Assembly (NCBI RefSeq): GCF_025698545.1
Contig: NC_068576.1
Span: 55,898,094-55,962,093 of the forward strand
Direction: 5' to 3'
Length of the DNA: 64,000 bases
Source: Gossypium raimondii
Lineage: Eukaryota > Streptophyta > Magnoliopsida > Malvales > Malvaceae
Part shown: positions 1 through 12,819 of the stretch, piece by piece
Layout of the letters: each line of letters starts with the position of its first letter
Numbering within the stretch: the stretch's first letter is position 1
Notes under the pieces: generated by a model
What the model saw: only the letters and a program-made list of their open reading frames with translations
Database searches by the model: none
Told to the model about the DNA's origin: nothing
Made by a program: the position numbers and the translations under genes

Positions 1-2440
1 TATATTTTATTTTGTACACTTCGTCGACATATCTCATGGGATCCAAACGGAGATTCTGACAAGCTACAATCGCATGAACGCATGGATACCGAAGTGCGTC
101 AAACGTCCCACAGTCGCAAGTCCTATTTCTCAAGTGTACACGATATTGTCTACCTGTAATACTTTGGTTCGGTCCGTCAAACTCCGTCACACGACACCAT
201 AGGTTGTTGCGATTGTAACACACTTTGTGCATGGTGTTGGCCCGTGACTTCGCCTTGTTAATTTCTTACAATACCTCCTGGCACCATACATAGCCTCCCT
301 GCATTTGGCTTTTATAACTCTCTGCTCACTTTAGAAATAGTGCCGCTAAACAAAAATATGTCTCTCGCACAACCAAGGTTATCGGTAAATGACACGTTCC
401 TTTTAGAACAAAATTTATGTATTCAGCCAGGTTTGAAGTCATATAACCATATTGTAGGCCACCGTCATATGCTTGTGTCCACTGTTCGAAAGGTATTTTA
501 CAGAGGTAGTCTGCACCTTGTTCGTTAACTGAACGCAAAGTCGCCAACATCTCATGGAAATGGTCATTATTGATCTCGTACCCTACTAATATAAGTTGAT
601 AACGAAAATTACATACCACTATTCTACTAAAAAAATTGAACATTACAAACGAAATTATATTAATAGAGATTAAATACCCATGTTGGTCACTTGTCGTCGT
701 TCAATAGTAGACTGATTTACCCGTAGTAGTTGGACATAACGTGCCTTAGACAATACCGATGGTGTGTGTGATCCCATAGGCTTTTCTATCGCTCAATTAC
801 GACTAGTATTCCAATGCCCTGATCTAATATAACGTAGAAACCAGGTTGGAGGCAGACATGCCTCATTAACCTAGAAAGAAAGAAATCCCAGTCATTACCT
901 GACTCCCTTGATGTTATTGCAAATACAATTGGAAGGATTCTCCTACCGCCATCCTATGCCACAACTAGCAATAGTCGATGGGTATATCTACCATATATAA
1001 AGGCACCATCAATTTGTACCAATGGCTTGCAGTACACAAATGTGTCCCGACATTGCTTAAAGCTCCAGAATAGACACTTGAACACTTGGCATCCACGGAG
1101 CAATTGGTTATTGTAGTACGCAGGTGTCGTTTCAAGGTCTATTATACAACTTGGGACATACCTCTCCAGCACCTAACACCACTGCCACACCTCATTATAT
1201 AAAGCGTCTCACCCATTATGCATTTTTTTCAACGCCTTTTGGTTAGCTATCCAAGCATTGTAGTAAGAGGGTGTTTACCTCAATTGGATACGAATATTGG
1301 CAATTGAGACCGACACTGAAGTTCTGGGATTCGCATTCACCGTCGGTAGTATTAAGTGAGCTAACATATCTGAATTAATCTTAGGATGATCTTTTGAAAC
1401 ACCTATCAACGAAGTACGTTAAATAATGCAACATTACATAATAACAGTATTATTTAAAAACCCTAAACACTAGTGATACTGTACCGGCAACACATGTATG
1501 TGGACATTTGTACTTTTTTATTTCCTACAAGCCTATTTTTTCTTAACCGAAGCCGTGATTTTCCATGAACATGTACAATCTTGCACTGCACACTTGGCCT
1601 CGAACTTCTCGAATTCAAATTTAACCACGTTATTGTTAACCCCGTTCATGATGTTAAGTTATTTCAATAAACCAACAAAACTATCCTTATTGGAAAACTC
1701 CTTACCAACTTCTAATTCACTCAAATCCAATGACTAACTTGTACGGTCACGCAGTCTGTGTGGTAGATCTGGAAACTCTAATGCATCATCTGCCGATAGA
1801 TCGACATTATGCATGTGGGCTGAAAGTAAGTACGCCTTGAATCGCGAATTTTTTTCTTCTTCATCTGAACGCCCTTTAACATCTTCAAGTTCGGTTAAAA
1901 CAGGCTCCGATTCAGAAAATAATGCAACTTCTGCATCATCGAGGCTAGGCTCTCGAGGTGGATCCATATTAGACTCATCATCCAACCCACCATTATCTGT
2001 AACGTACAAGGTCCCATCGCCGGTGGACGTCGTAGGGAGTACATCATCCCTTCTTGTGGACGTTTCTTAACGTCACCAATCAGATGTGGATTGCCAACCA
2101 CTAGTAGTTGATGTTATTCCCAGTACGTATTTCTAGCATCGAACATCGACCCACTGATGTGCATGTCCCATCTACTAATCGAGTGTCGTGCAGGGGTTGT
2201 GTATTCCATCCTGTTACCAAACACGAGCGCTTCTATGTTCTACCTTCCATTGACGGAGTGTCGGGCAAGGGTCGTGTATTCCTCTCGAACAGTAGTAGAT
2301 GTTGAAGTCGCAAATGCTTCATTTGGCGATGAAAATTGTACATATAACTCAAGATAGACTGATCCACTAGCGAGATGAGTTTACACCATCGCCTCCAAGC
2401 TACGACAACCTTTGATATCAAATGAGTCATATGTCACGGG
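1..2440 (-). pseudogene. Decayed MULE (MuDR-type) transposase, cut by window start
   Basis: Remains of a Mutator-like transposase read on the minus strand. From the N-terminal side, about 2440-2230 encodes a stretch with LELYVQFSSPNE-like text typical of plant MuDR leaders. An acidic region follows (about 2009-1734), then part of the catalytic domain (about 1172-954, with VQIDGAFIYGRYTH), then a conserved block near 630-330 (WTQAYDGG, MTSNLAEYIN). A SWIM zinc finger lies at about 118-62, where the minus strand reads CDCGTFDALRYPCVHAI. Frames change several times and stops interrupt the path, so it is not functional. The family normally excises and reinserts its own DNA. The 3' end lies outside the window. 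Confidence 0.85.
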
Positions 2441-2449
2441 TTCAACTGA

Positions 2450-3310
2450 AGCACAAAATCGATACTTAATAAATGAAACTTATTCGCGTCTTTTCGAAGA
2501 TTTTACGCCTAATTCTTTTACGAAGTTCTGTCAAATCTATGTTTTAGTTAAAAACGAGTTGCATTGTATTCTTTGATAAAAAACGTCGTTCTCGGTGTCA
2601 CGAACCTTACAATCATAGTAAATAACAACACTAATACGTTCACTCATCTTCAATTTCTATTCTAATTAGCCTCAATTTTTCTTGCTGTAACTTATGCAAC
2701 CTGAGAATGAAATTTGGCTCATTTATAGTCTAAGGTCAAACATGAACTACTGTAGAAAAAGAGCGTCCATGTGGAAACTTTTTTTAGTAATTTTGCTGAC
2801 AGTGCATCCTGTTTGAAGCGTTTTTGACACTATTTGTTCAGAACCGTCTTCTCAAAATTATTTTTTTAGAAACTACTGTAGAAAAAAATAAAATTTTTTA
2901 TATTTTCAAATGTTCATTAAACCCTAAACACAAAATTATTTAAAAAAACTAAACCAAAATTTAATTAATTTTCTTAAAAACCATAAACCCTAAACCTACC
3001 AAAAACCTTAAATTATTTTAACACAACCCTAAAAACCCTAAACTAAAAACCTATAGGGACTAAACATGCAAAAATCCCTAACCTTAGAAAAACACGGGCT
3101 AAAACACGTCCTTGGAGGAGCGATTTTGCCACGTCAGCAAAGCACGTCTACGTGGGCGCATTTTGTCATGACATGGTAAAATCGCTCCCCTAAGGATGCG
3201 TTTTGCTAAAATCAACCATTTTCGATAAATAATGAAAAAATTAACCTATTTCCGTAAATAAAGTTAGAAATTGGCTTTTAATGGTAAAATGATCGAAAAA
3301 AGATGCATTT
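2450..3310. other. AT-rich flank of the MULE with a long hairpin
   Basis: No gene seen. The stretch is AT-rich with repeated 'aaaccctaaa'-like text near 2920-3050. An imperfect inverted repeat has arms at about 3105-3136 and 3169-3200; the core GGAGCGATTTT is shared by both arms around a 32-base loop that includes ACGT motifs. By position this could be the upstream terminal part of the minus-strand MULE, but no clear terminal inverted repeat pair was found, because the other end lies outside the window. Confidence 0.45.
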
Positions 3311-3888
3311 AATCTTACACCATGTTTGGTTGGGTGTATTGGCTATGCCAATACACCTCTAATCGGTGGGCCCCACCTAATCCCTCTTTATTCCGTCATT
3401 TGGTTCAATGTATTGCTAATACGTGTGTAATACATTACTTTCCTAATCGGTGAAAACCACCGATTTCTAATCCCTCTCTTTTGCCCAGATTAGCTGCCGC
3501 TTCAGTTTACCCTCCCTGTTTTACCCTCCCCCGATCCCCTTTATTTCTCTTCTGTTCTTCCTAGCGTCAGCCGATTTGCTCCCAATTTATTTTCTTTTTT
3601 TTTCTGCCGATTTGCTCCCAGTTTATTTTCTTTTCTTTTCTGCAGAATAATTCTGGGTTTTTATTCATTTTCAGGAACAAATACCCATTGTGACTCTTGC
3701 CACTACTTTGGGAAGAGAGGAATCGATCTTTCGCTTTGACTTTCTTTGGGAACAGTAAGAAGATAACTGGAACAGTGTTAATTGGGAAACAAATCTTGGT
3801 GTAAAATAAAATGTTTTGAAATTTCTGAAGTTGCAAGTTGTTGATACAAACAATGGTTATTAAGGTTATTTGTGCTGTTGGCTTTCAG

Positions 3889-5199
3889 GGAAAGTGAAGG
3901 TTCCTTTATGTATGGTAACTACCGCAGAGAAGCCGAAGATTTACGAGCTGTCATCCGACATTTTCGCAACTACCAACATCTAATAACTGCAATTCTTGGC
4001 CACAGTAAAGGTTTGTTTCATATATATAATTGTGACATGAGTCAATGTAATCAAACTTTATATGAAATGAGCAAGGGAGAGAATTGTTGATTTCCATTCT
4101 TTTTTATGTGTGCATGAAAATTTTCAGTCAAGTTTTTGAACTCAGTGCTATGAAGGACTTTGATTCTAGGAAATCAAAAGTTCGCCCCTCAACCATAAGA
4201 GAAGGGTTACTTTGTTATTGCTGAAAAGTAAATGCAATCTGCTGATGATAGAGTTTCATGCTTTCTTATATTTTTTCTCTTGTTCTTTGAGAGAATCTGA
4301 TGTTTTGATTCATTTATCATTTATTTTTTAAGTTTCTTTAATGATGAATAGGGTTCCTGTAGGGGGAATGTGGTGCTTCTCTATGCTTCAAAGTACAATG
4401 ATGTACCCACCATCATCAATATTTCTGGTCGGTTCCATTTGGAGAAAGGCATGGAAGGTCGATTGGGTAAATATTTTTTACAAAGAATTAAGCAGAATGG
4501 GTTTATTGATGTTAAGAATAGAAAATGTAGCTACTGTATTATGCTTCATTTTTCCCCAATATTTTTATGTGAGGTTCTTTTGTCACCCTCCAATGGACAA
4601 TTTTTGTGATAAACTAGTTATCGTTTTACCCGAAACCAAGCATTCATTCATTCATTTACAGGACAGTTTGAATATCGTGTAACTCAAGAAAGTTTGATGG
4701 ACCGATTAACCACTGACACTCGTGCAACATGTCTTTCGATTGATCAAAATTGCAGGTTAGGAAAAATGCTAGCATTGATTTCTTTTCTGATGTTCATGAT
4801 ACAACCGGATCGGTTGCAATGTCCTGGATATACTTAAATTTGATCCCCATCCTCTATATCAGATTCAGCAGTTTGCATTTGGAATTATTAATATGCATTT
4901 TCACTAAATATGTGATTAGTGGCATTGATTTCTTACTTGTTTGCCATTATATTCGTGGTATTAACCATTCATGGATCCATGGATAAAATTGTACCACCAA
5001 AGATGCCCGGAATTTGCCAGTTTATACGAAATCACAAGTCGCACATAATTGAAGGAGGTGATCATGAGTATCTGCACACCAGGATGAGTTAGCTACAGTT
5101 GTGCTCGATTTTGTAAAGGCAGTTCGTGAAGACAGAAACACAGCTAAACTTCTGCAATCATGCGAAAGAGTAGTTAATTTCATCAAAGCTCGAATCTGA
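3889..5199 (+). pseudogene. Alpha/beta-hydrolase (S33-like esterase) fragment, captured
   Basis: The reading gives RESEGSFMYGNYRREAEDLR, then AILGHSKG with the nucleophile elbow G-H-S-K-G (exon 3889-4010). A second exon starts near 4363 (VVLLYASKYNDVPTIINISG), a third near 4662 (FEYRVTQESLMDRLTTDT), and the last part at about 4970-5199 reads MDKIVPPKD and ends KAVREDRNTAKLLQSCERVV before a TGA. The order matches plant serine aminopeptidase S33-type hydrolases. It lacks the N-terminal third of the family, a base is missing just after the second splice acceptor, and the last exon is frame-shifted, so it is a pseudogene. Introns are kept, which excludes a processed retrocopy. It lies inside the PIF-like element at 3318-7184. 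Confidence 0.75.
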
Positions 5200-5722
5200 A
5201 GATTGTGGGAACTTGTACACAAAGGTTTTAACATTGTATTGAAAAGTACACGCTATTAAATCCAAAATAGAACTCAAATTGTTCATGTAAGTATTCAGCA
5301 AATCTAAAGTTTGAATCTTAATCATTTGAAGCCCCTTTTATTTCCCTAGTTGTCTATCGTTGTACTTGAAAAACTGAACTCCATTCCGAAATACACAATG
5401 AGCAAGACATTACCGTTGCAGAAATTTGGTACTTCAAATTATTACTACTGAACACCGGCTTATAGTAAATGCTTATGTTTCGTACATAATAAGCAAATAA
5501 ATACAAAACAAGCTCACAAGTAGTTCCTAGACCAAAAAGTCACGACTCAGGAGCTCAAGTAATATTACTCTCTCACGTTCAATTGATTCATAACCGAGTT
5601 TTGATTTTGATGGCACATACAGACCATGCTTAACATGAAGAGTAGAGAGGACTGCAGCACCATCTACGAAGCGCAGAAAGATACAACAGGATAAACAAGA
5701 AGTTCCTCTCATTGCCAACCAC

Positions 5723-6129
<407 letters not shown>

Positions 6130-6459
6130 TTATAAATAAAACAAGAGGGAGAGGAAGTTTTATATCAAAGCAGGGAAAACACCACAACTAAATAAGCATA
6201 TGTCTAATGTGTGTGGTAAAACATCTACATGTTAGAATGAAAGGGCCCGAGCTATGTGATAAATGCAACATTTGTATGTGCCAAGTTTTATAGAATGGAA
6301 TGGGTCAGAAGATTTCTTTCTGACCATTAAAAATCAATGTTCAAACTTGTTGATGTTGCAAAACTATACAACATATGGATTATGATGTAGAGTTTCATTT
6401 TCATCTAACCTTTTCTTAATATAAGTTAATTATGTTTATGCAGAATATAATTTTCAAGT

Positions 6460-6950
6460 TATATTTTGATTTTAGTAAATTCATATAAGAACATTATATT
6501 ATTAAGAAATTTATGAAATTATATATCATTATTAAATCATATTTAATATTAATTATTTTAAATTGTATAAATTCATATAAGAAAATTTATTTTCAAGAAT
6601 ATTTTGAAATTATATATTATTATTAAATTATATGTAATAATAATTATTTTAAATTATACAAATTCATATAAGAAAATTTATTAGTTATAATTATTTTAAA
6701 TTTTATTAAATCATATATTTTAATTAAAATATATTTAATATTAATTATTTCAAATTTTATTAAATTATATAATATAGTATCATATATTATGATTTGAGTA
6801 AATTCATATAAGAACATTAATTATCAAGAATTTTATTAAATTATATATTTTAATTAATATATGTTTAATAATAATTATGTTAAATTATCTTTTATAGTAT
6901 CATATATTATGATTTGAGTAAATTATGTTTAAATATGATTAAATTATTTA
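6460..6950. repeat. Degenerate AT-rich tandem units inside the PIF-like element
   Basis: The phrase AAATTCATATAAGAA recurs at about 6478, 6570, 6660 and 6800, each time followed by related AT-rich text. Units run about 90-140 bases and have drifted. No coding potential was seen. The unit is confined to the interior of the 3318-7184 element and may be part of its own sequence rather than captured DNA. Confidence 0.6.
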
Positions 6951-7054
6951 TTATTGATTTTAATAATCTTATTAAAATTTAAATAACAATAACAATAATC
7001 ATTTACCCAGACAAATTTATGCTAAGGGTATTCTAGTCATTTTAGTTTTTTCCA

Positions 7055-7184
7055 TTATGCTATTACACCTATATTCCATTCAACCAAACACAAGAATACT
7101 ATTACGCCTCTATTCCATTACATTCAACCAAACAATTGATTTGTTATTACACCTCTACTCCAATACAGCGAACCAAACGTGCTC
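7055..7184. repeat. Triplicated terminal motif at the right end of the PIF-like element
   Basis: The right terminus occurs three times in a row with drift: a TATTACACCT...CCATT...CAACCAAACA block at about 7060-7090, 7098-7135 and 7145-7180. The left end also carries a second copy near 3398-3435. Subterminal copies of the end are common in transposons as transposase binding sites; that role here is inference. Confidence 0.6.
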
Positions 7185-7187
7185 TTA

Positions 7188-8090
7188 AAGTTTTTAAATT
7201 AAATAAACTCAAATTTAACAATAAAATGTTGACATTATTGGTCATGGTCAAGCCCCTGTACTCTCATATATAATTGTGATGGGTTTTTATTTAGTTTCGT
7301 TGAATCTTTTTATTATTATACTTTTTATTGATTTGATTTCACGTGAAAATCGTTCGAAATGTATTTATATTTATGATTATATTGTATTTTAATGTTAATT
7401 TATTTCAAATTTTAAATTTTATGATTTGGAGATGGAGAGGGATATTCCTTGTACACAAACGTGAGTAAAAGATAAATGCAAAGCAAAATTTATTGTCGGG
7501 CTTTCCCAAATGGGGTGAATTGAAAGGCTGAACCAAAATATCTCAAGACAGAAATATATAAATTAAAAGCAAGAACTGGGCAACTTAAATTGGGTCCCAC
7601 ACCAAAATATCTTATGCCGCAAAATCACGTGGTTTTCTGCTGGCCACTTAGCGCATTGGAATTCATCATCACCATCCATCTCATCTCCTACGCTTCTTGT
7701 TTTCGACACGTGCCCTTTGGTGAAAACCAGTCCTATCTCTTTTCTTGTCCTTTTCACCTTAGCGCCGGCCCTCTCCTCCACTTGGATTAGTTTGGTGTAG
7801 ACAAAATCCTACGCATCCTGGTGTACCGAAACCTCATTGCCCAAATCCAAATCATAAACCGACTCAATTTAATCCATCTATTATTAAATGAAATAATTTA
7901 GTTTCTATACCATTAAAGAACCTGTTTTATGTTCAATTTATAATTTCAAAATGCACAATCAGCAAGTTTGTGTTTGAGTTTCTAATCGTTTCTTAATTGC
8001 ACGTTAACGTACAACTAACGAGCAATTTAACATTAGCAAGTTTCCTGCATAGTATCGATTGTATAATAAGTCATGACATTGCATTCGCAT
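7188..8090 (+). promoter_or_regulatory. Distal upstream region of RVE6-like gene: two evening elements and G-boxes
   Basis: AAAATATCT, the evening element, occurs twice at 7535-7543 and 7604-7612. CACGTG G-boxes lie at 7626-7631 and 7707-7712. No open frame of conserved character was found between 7188 and 9215. These motifs are bound by CCA1/LHY/REVEILLE Myb proteins and by bZIP/bHLH factors. They sit about 1.5-1.7 kb before the RVE6-like start codon, so a role in that gene's rhythm is plausible but distance-limited; an unannotated noncoding transcript is an alternative. Confidence 0.5.
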
Positions 8091-8093
8091 TAA

Positions 8094-8411
8094 AGGTGTG
8101 CTTGATTGGATGGAAAAATAGAGAGACGGGATAAAGATTAGAAAATTAGAAGGATAATGAATTTTGAGTGTACTTAGTTGAGAAGAAAAGTGAGAGGGAA
8201 AAAAATATGATGGATGATTATTTTTCAAAATTATAAGAGGAGAGAAAATGCATGTTAATTTAAAATGATACGTTGTTCAAATTTTTTATTTTCTTTATTG
8301 TTTACTCTCATTTTTCAATTTTATAAAATAATGAATGGAAAGAAAATTTTATTTCTACCAAGCAATACGTATGAAAAGAGAAATTATTTTTTCCATTCTA
8401 TCAAGCAAAGA
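8094..8411. mobile_element. MITE with TTGCTTGAT-type inverted ends
   Basis: The left side begins GTGTGCTTGATTGGATGGAA; the right end, reverse-complemented, reads TTTGCTTGATAGAATGGAA. Between them is non-coding AT-rich DNA of roughly 320 bases. Size, inverted ends and absence of coding sequence fit a miniature inverted-repeat element. I could not settle the target duplication, so superfamily is open. Confidence 0.5.
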
Positions 8412-9031
8412 CTATGAATTTTCTGATGGTTGAATCCTGTTGCCCGAACATAGTTGAAATCATGTGTATCCATATCTTTACAGAGGAATGTTAAAGGGGA
8501 CAGGCGGGCCCTACACCTAAATCGAAGAATTATAATTTCGCATCCTTGTAAATTTATATAGTAAAATTATATTATGATCTTTAAAAAATAAAAAAATAAT
8601 TTATTTAATTTTTTTGGTTCAACTATTTAATTAAAAATAATCTTGGTTCGATATAAAAAAAAAGAAGAAAAGGTAAAACATAAAGTTGGCCAGAAAGGGT
8701 CTTTTAATAACTGATTTACTTTAAAACAAAGATGCCGCAGGTTGTTGGAATGTCTTCTTAAACTAATAAATTACACATAGTTGTCGTTGCTGATGCTGCT
8801 TTAATAACGTTTTATTTGGAATAATTTAAAAGTTATTTTTAAAAATTGAATGTATTGTCTGAATTAATTTTAATTACAATAGATAACATAATTTCTGATG
8901 AGCATATATATTGCTTATAAGGCATCTAAATATTTTTTAATAGTAATTAATAAATTATTTCTAATTATAAATTAAAATGGAAGGTAATATTATGAAATGC
9001 CTCACAAGAACGTATAAACAATAACAACATA

Positions 9032-9117
9032 CACGTGGCAGACTGGTATTCGCTATATTTACATCTCGAATGGAGGCCACGTAGCATCTAATCCACATCC
9101 TGAGAGCCCTTTATATA
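9032..9117 (+). promoter_or_regulatory. Proximal promoter of RVE6-like gene
   Basis: A G-box CACGTG at 9032-9037 and an ACGT core near 9078 precede a TATA-like TTTATATA at about 9110-9117. The start codon is about 100 bases downstream, leaving a short, A-rich leader. This spacing is normal for a plant core promoter. Confidence 0.55.
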
Positions 9118-9215
9118 CAAACTCAACTGCCTTCTCCAAACGCCACATTGTTCGTTGTACTTCAAAAAAGCTAAAATTAAGGGGAAAAAAAAAGAAACCC
9201 TCCCAAAAATCTTAC

Positions 9216-12086
9216 ATGGTATCGAAAAACCCGAACCCGGCTGAGGGATTTTACCTGGATCCTACCGGAATGGCGTTGCCAGGCCTGGGACCCTTCGCCG
9301 CCACAGATGCGGCGGCGTCCACCGTTTCATCTTCCGAGGATCCGAATAAGAAAATCCGAAAGCCCTACACCATAACCAAGTCCAGAGAGAGCTGGACTGA
9401 ACCTGAACACGACAAGTTCCTCGAGGCTCTCCAGCTGTAAATTCTAAATCTTTTCTCTCTCTAATTATAGGAAATTCCTTTGCTTCTTTTCAAATTAGGG
9501 TTTTTCCCTTTTTCGTTTGGAAATTGTTTACGTTTGTTATTTTGCGCGTCGGTTTTAACCTTTTGACTTGAAATTGATATTGAAGGCTTTTGTTTTTCTC
9601 CCTTAATTACTAAGAAGCTGATTTGAAATTTCTAAATCGGTTCTTGTTGAAAAGAATTTTATACTTATTAGTTGAAAATTGGATACTTGGATGACTGTAA
9701 TTTGTTATGGACAAGTGAAAAGGCACTGAATTTTGATAAAGCCTTTTTTGCATATATTTGAATTCATGCACCAAATCTGGCTAAAACTGTTATAGTATAA
9801 TATGTATCATTGGTTCTGAGTTTTTGAATTATGCACTTTGCATGAGTTTGTTCATCGAAAAGATTTTCCTGCTCTTGCTAATTGTTGCTGTTCGATTGAT
9901 TATGCTCAGATTTGACCGTGACTGGAAAAAGATCGAAGCATTTGTCGGGTCAAAGACTGTTATTCAGGTAAGCTGTAATGTATCTAACCTTTTATTACTT
10001 TAGACAAGTTCCGTTTTGCAGTTTGAAAGGAATGAGGCAGGAGGGTGGTTGAGGAATGAAGGATATCTTTTATTCCTTTCAGTCGAGTTTCGTTTTGCAG
10101 TTTGAAAGGAAAGAAGCGGGAGGGTGGTTGAGGAATGAAGGGTATCTTTTATTCCTTTCAATCGTAGTTAGTAATCTCTCCCCTGGATCCTAGGCTTTCT
10201 AATGTTTCGGTAAGAGGCAACAAATTTGTGATGATGTGAAAACCAGTGTAGTTTCTAATTAGAGGTTGTTTGTTTTTAACAATTATCTGTGGGCGACAAT
10301 GCCTATAACAAACATTTAAAATGACGTGCCCTTTTTTTTGCAGATTCGTAGTCATGCCCAGAAATATTTTCTAAAGGTTCAGAAGAATGGAACAAATGAA
10401 CATCTACCTCCACCTCGACCTAAAAGGAAAGCAGCTCATCCATATCCGCAGAAAGCCTCAAAAAATGGTGAGAATATTTTATCCAAAGTATGATCAGTGA
10501 TCACAGAAAAAACTCAGCATAAGAAATCCTGACTCTCTGTGTCACATCTGGCAGTTCATGTACAGCCACAAGCATCAGGGTCTCTTCAATCATCAAATGC
10601 ATTAGTTGACACTGGATGTGTTCTCAGATCTGATCCCTCATTGATGCTTATGAACCCTGTTACTGCTGCGTCTTCCTGGACACACAATGAACAAACCATC
10701 AGTTTCTCAGAAGCTAAAAAAGGTTTCTTATTCTTCCTAATTCTATCATTTCATTTATGGTGGCAGTGACCCCTTAGGAGTCAAGGTTTTGATTATTTGA
10801 TGTATACTTTCAATTATAGGTTCTGGAATGGCCAATAAATCTAGGGGCAGCTCAATGAGCACCCCACAAAGGCGACAAATTGGAGAGATGACTAATCAGG
10901 GAAATCATGGTCATGCACTAAGAGGTTTGTGTTAGTGCTAATTGAATATTTTAATTTTTTAAGTTATATTATCCTCACATCCTTTAAAATGGCTTTTTGC
11001 TTGATGCAGTGTTGCCTGACTTTGTTCAAGTATACAGTTTTATTGGCAGTGTCTTTGATCCAAACACTACCGGTCATCTACAGAAACTTAAAAAGATGGA
11101 TCCCATAGACATTGAAACGGTATATATGTGTAACCATGACATTTTATACAATCTTGCTTGATCATGCAACATTTGTCATTGCTTATTTTTCATTCTTTTA
11201 TTCAGGTGCTGTTGTTGATGAGAAACCTCTCCATCAATCTGACAAGTCCTGATTTTGAGGATCATGTGAGTTTCTAGCTCTTACTGATGGTTGCTTCTTC
11301 CTCCAGGGTGAGGCAACTAGATTAGTGAAATTTGTAATGCTCTGGTACTTGGTATCCTTCTTTGCTTTGGTAGATCTCTTCATAGTAGTGTTGCTCTTTT
11401 TATAATGGGTCAAATGGTTGAATACCAAGATATTTCCTTTGGCAGATATGATTTGAATTGCATTATTGCCTAGCATAAATCAGTGGGCCATCATCTTTGG
11501 TTTCGACAGTTTGCATCCCTGTGCTTTCTGCCATGTAAACTGCCATGAGTTTTATGTTATAAATCTGACAGTTTGACTAAGAAATGATGAATTCTTTTGA
11601 TATTATAGATCTATCTCGAGTGTAATGCTCTGTTGTATGATTTATTTGGCTTGTTCAAAGTTGTTCCATGATACTTTCTCATACTCTAAAACACAAAATG
11701 TTTTGTTAAAACATCACGGCTCGGCTGTTTGGCTGGAATAGAATGGAATGAATAATGGCATGCCTCTCTTTTTTAATGTTATAGTGTGAAGTCTTGATGT
11801 AGCATGACTATTTAGCATAGCCCTGCCTTGATGTAGCATGACTATTTAGCATAGCCCTGCTTGTCATCTGGTAAAAGGTGTAGTTTCGTTTTAACGTTCT
11901 TGCTTGGAGTCTTTTCTTTGGTTTATTTTGTGGGACTTTTAAAATCTTTCATTCCCTTCATAATTAAAAAAAAAAAGAAGTTAGTTACATTTTTATCTTT
12001 TGATGCAGAGAAAGCTGCTTTCTTCCTACGAGATTGACACAGAGACAAATTATCATGGTGGTGCGTGTAAAGCTGTCGGTACTTGA
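9216..12086 (+). CDS. RVE6-like: RVE6-like Myb transcription factor (REVEILLE/LHY-CCA1-like family)
   Basis: Eight exons: 9216-9436, 9910-9967, 10344-10467, 10555-10722, 10820-10924, 11010-11119, 11206-11265, 12009-12086; 307 codons with matching phases. The N-terminus [16 protein letters not shown] resembles RVE6 more than RVE4/RVE8. A single Myb repeat (about residues 49-102) carries [20 protein letters not shown] and ends with SHAQKYF, the plant SHAQKYF-class signature. It is followed by the basic [14 protein letters not shown] stretch. The C-terminal block [20 protein letters not shown] with [18 protein letters not shown] is diagnostic of the RVE3/5/6/8 clade. These nuclear proteins bind evening elements and act in the circadian clock. 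No damage seen. Assignment to RVE6 over its closest paralogues is by recall, not alignment. Confidence 0.9.
10007..10164. repeat. 79-bp tandem duplication in RVE6-like intron 2
   Basis: Two direct copies, 10007-10085 and 10086-10164, share GAGGGTGGTTGAGGAATGAA and TCTTTTATTCCTTTC with a few differences. They lie wholly in the intron, so the protein is not affected. Confidence 0.85.
11793..11860. repeat. 34-bp exact tandem duplication in RVE6-like intron 7
   Basis: Two head-to-tail copies of a 34-base unit containing GTAGCATGACTATTTAGCAT, identical as read. Exact identity suggests a recent slippage or repair event. Confidence 0.9.
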
Positions 12087-12593
12087 CAATGACCTGTCTG
12101 GAAATTACTTAATAAGGTAGGTGATGGCATTTGCTTTTAATTTCTTCTTTGTTCATACCATCTTTTATCTCATACATAATTAATATGGACTCTATTTTCA
12201 TGCCAAGAAGCTCTAGAATCAAAAAGCGACATATACTATATGATGTTCCGTTAGTATATTTATTGTTTCTTAGGATCACCGGCTGCAAATTTTCCGAATA
12301 ATTTCCCCCATTCTGCGGTCGTGTATATACACTGTGAGAGAACTGGGTGCAGCAGAATGAAAGGAAAAAGAATGGCAAAGAGAGTGTACAGTGGTTATCT
12401 TTTTGGTTTTTTTTATTTTTTTGAAGGGGGTATTTTGTACAATACAGTGTCTCGTGTATTCATTTTTTGACTGCTTGTTTTTATATATATGCTATGTTGG
12501 TATATGCACATAGTATTTATGTAAGAAGCTGCCGCTAATGCTGCTTTGGGTTATATTATATACAAAAATCTGTTTTTTCATTGTTTATTGCAT

Positions 12594-12816
12594 TAGAGCT
12601 GTCCATAGTTGGGTCGGGTTGAGTTGCTGTTTGGTTTTAAAAAAGTTTCAAACTTAGGCCCGTTTTGGGGCCAACCTGGCCAGCCCAAAAGCTTGTTTCA
12701 CTATCCAAAATATTAAATAAATTTAATAGTATTTTTTATTATTTAGACTGAATTCGAGCTGAATCGGTTGTGAGATAGAAAAAACATTATTCAAGCTCGG
12801 TCATTGGACAGCTCTA
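12594..12816. mobile_element. MITE with AGAGCTGTCCA inverted ends downstream of RVE6-like
   Basis: The 11-base AGAGCTGTCCA at 12595-12605 is exactly inverted at 12805-12815 (TGGACAGCTCT). Taking GAGCTGTCCA as the terminus leaves a TA duplication on each side. The interior has GGTCGGGTT and GGCCAGCCC text and no open frame. About 220 bases long, it is a short non-autonomous DNA element. Confidence 0.65.
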
Positions 12817-12819
12817 AGC

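Noticed and set aside
1498-2357. Plus-strand frames of 60-90 codons over the MULE
   Set aside because: Opposite strand of the transposase remnant; no conserved motif.
7563-7790. Overlapping open frames of about 70 codons on both strands near the evening elements
   Set aside because: Neither shows a known motif; the overlap on both strands suggests chance.
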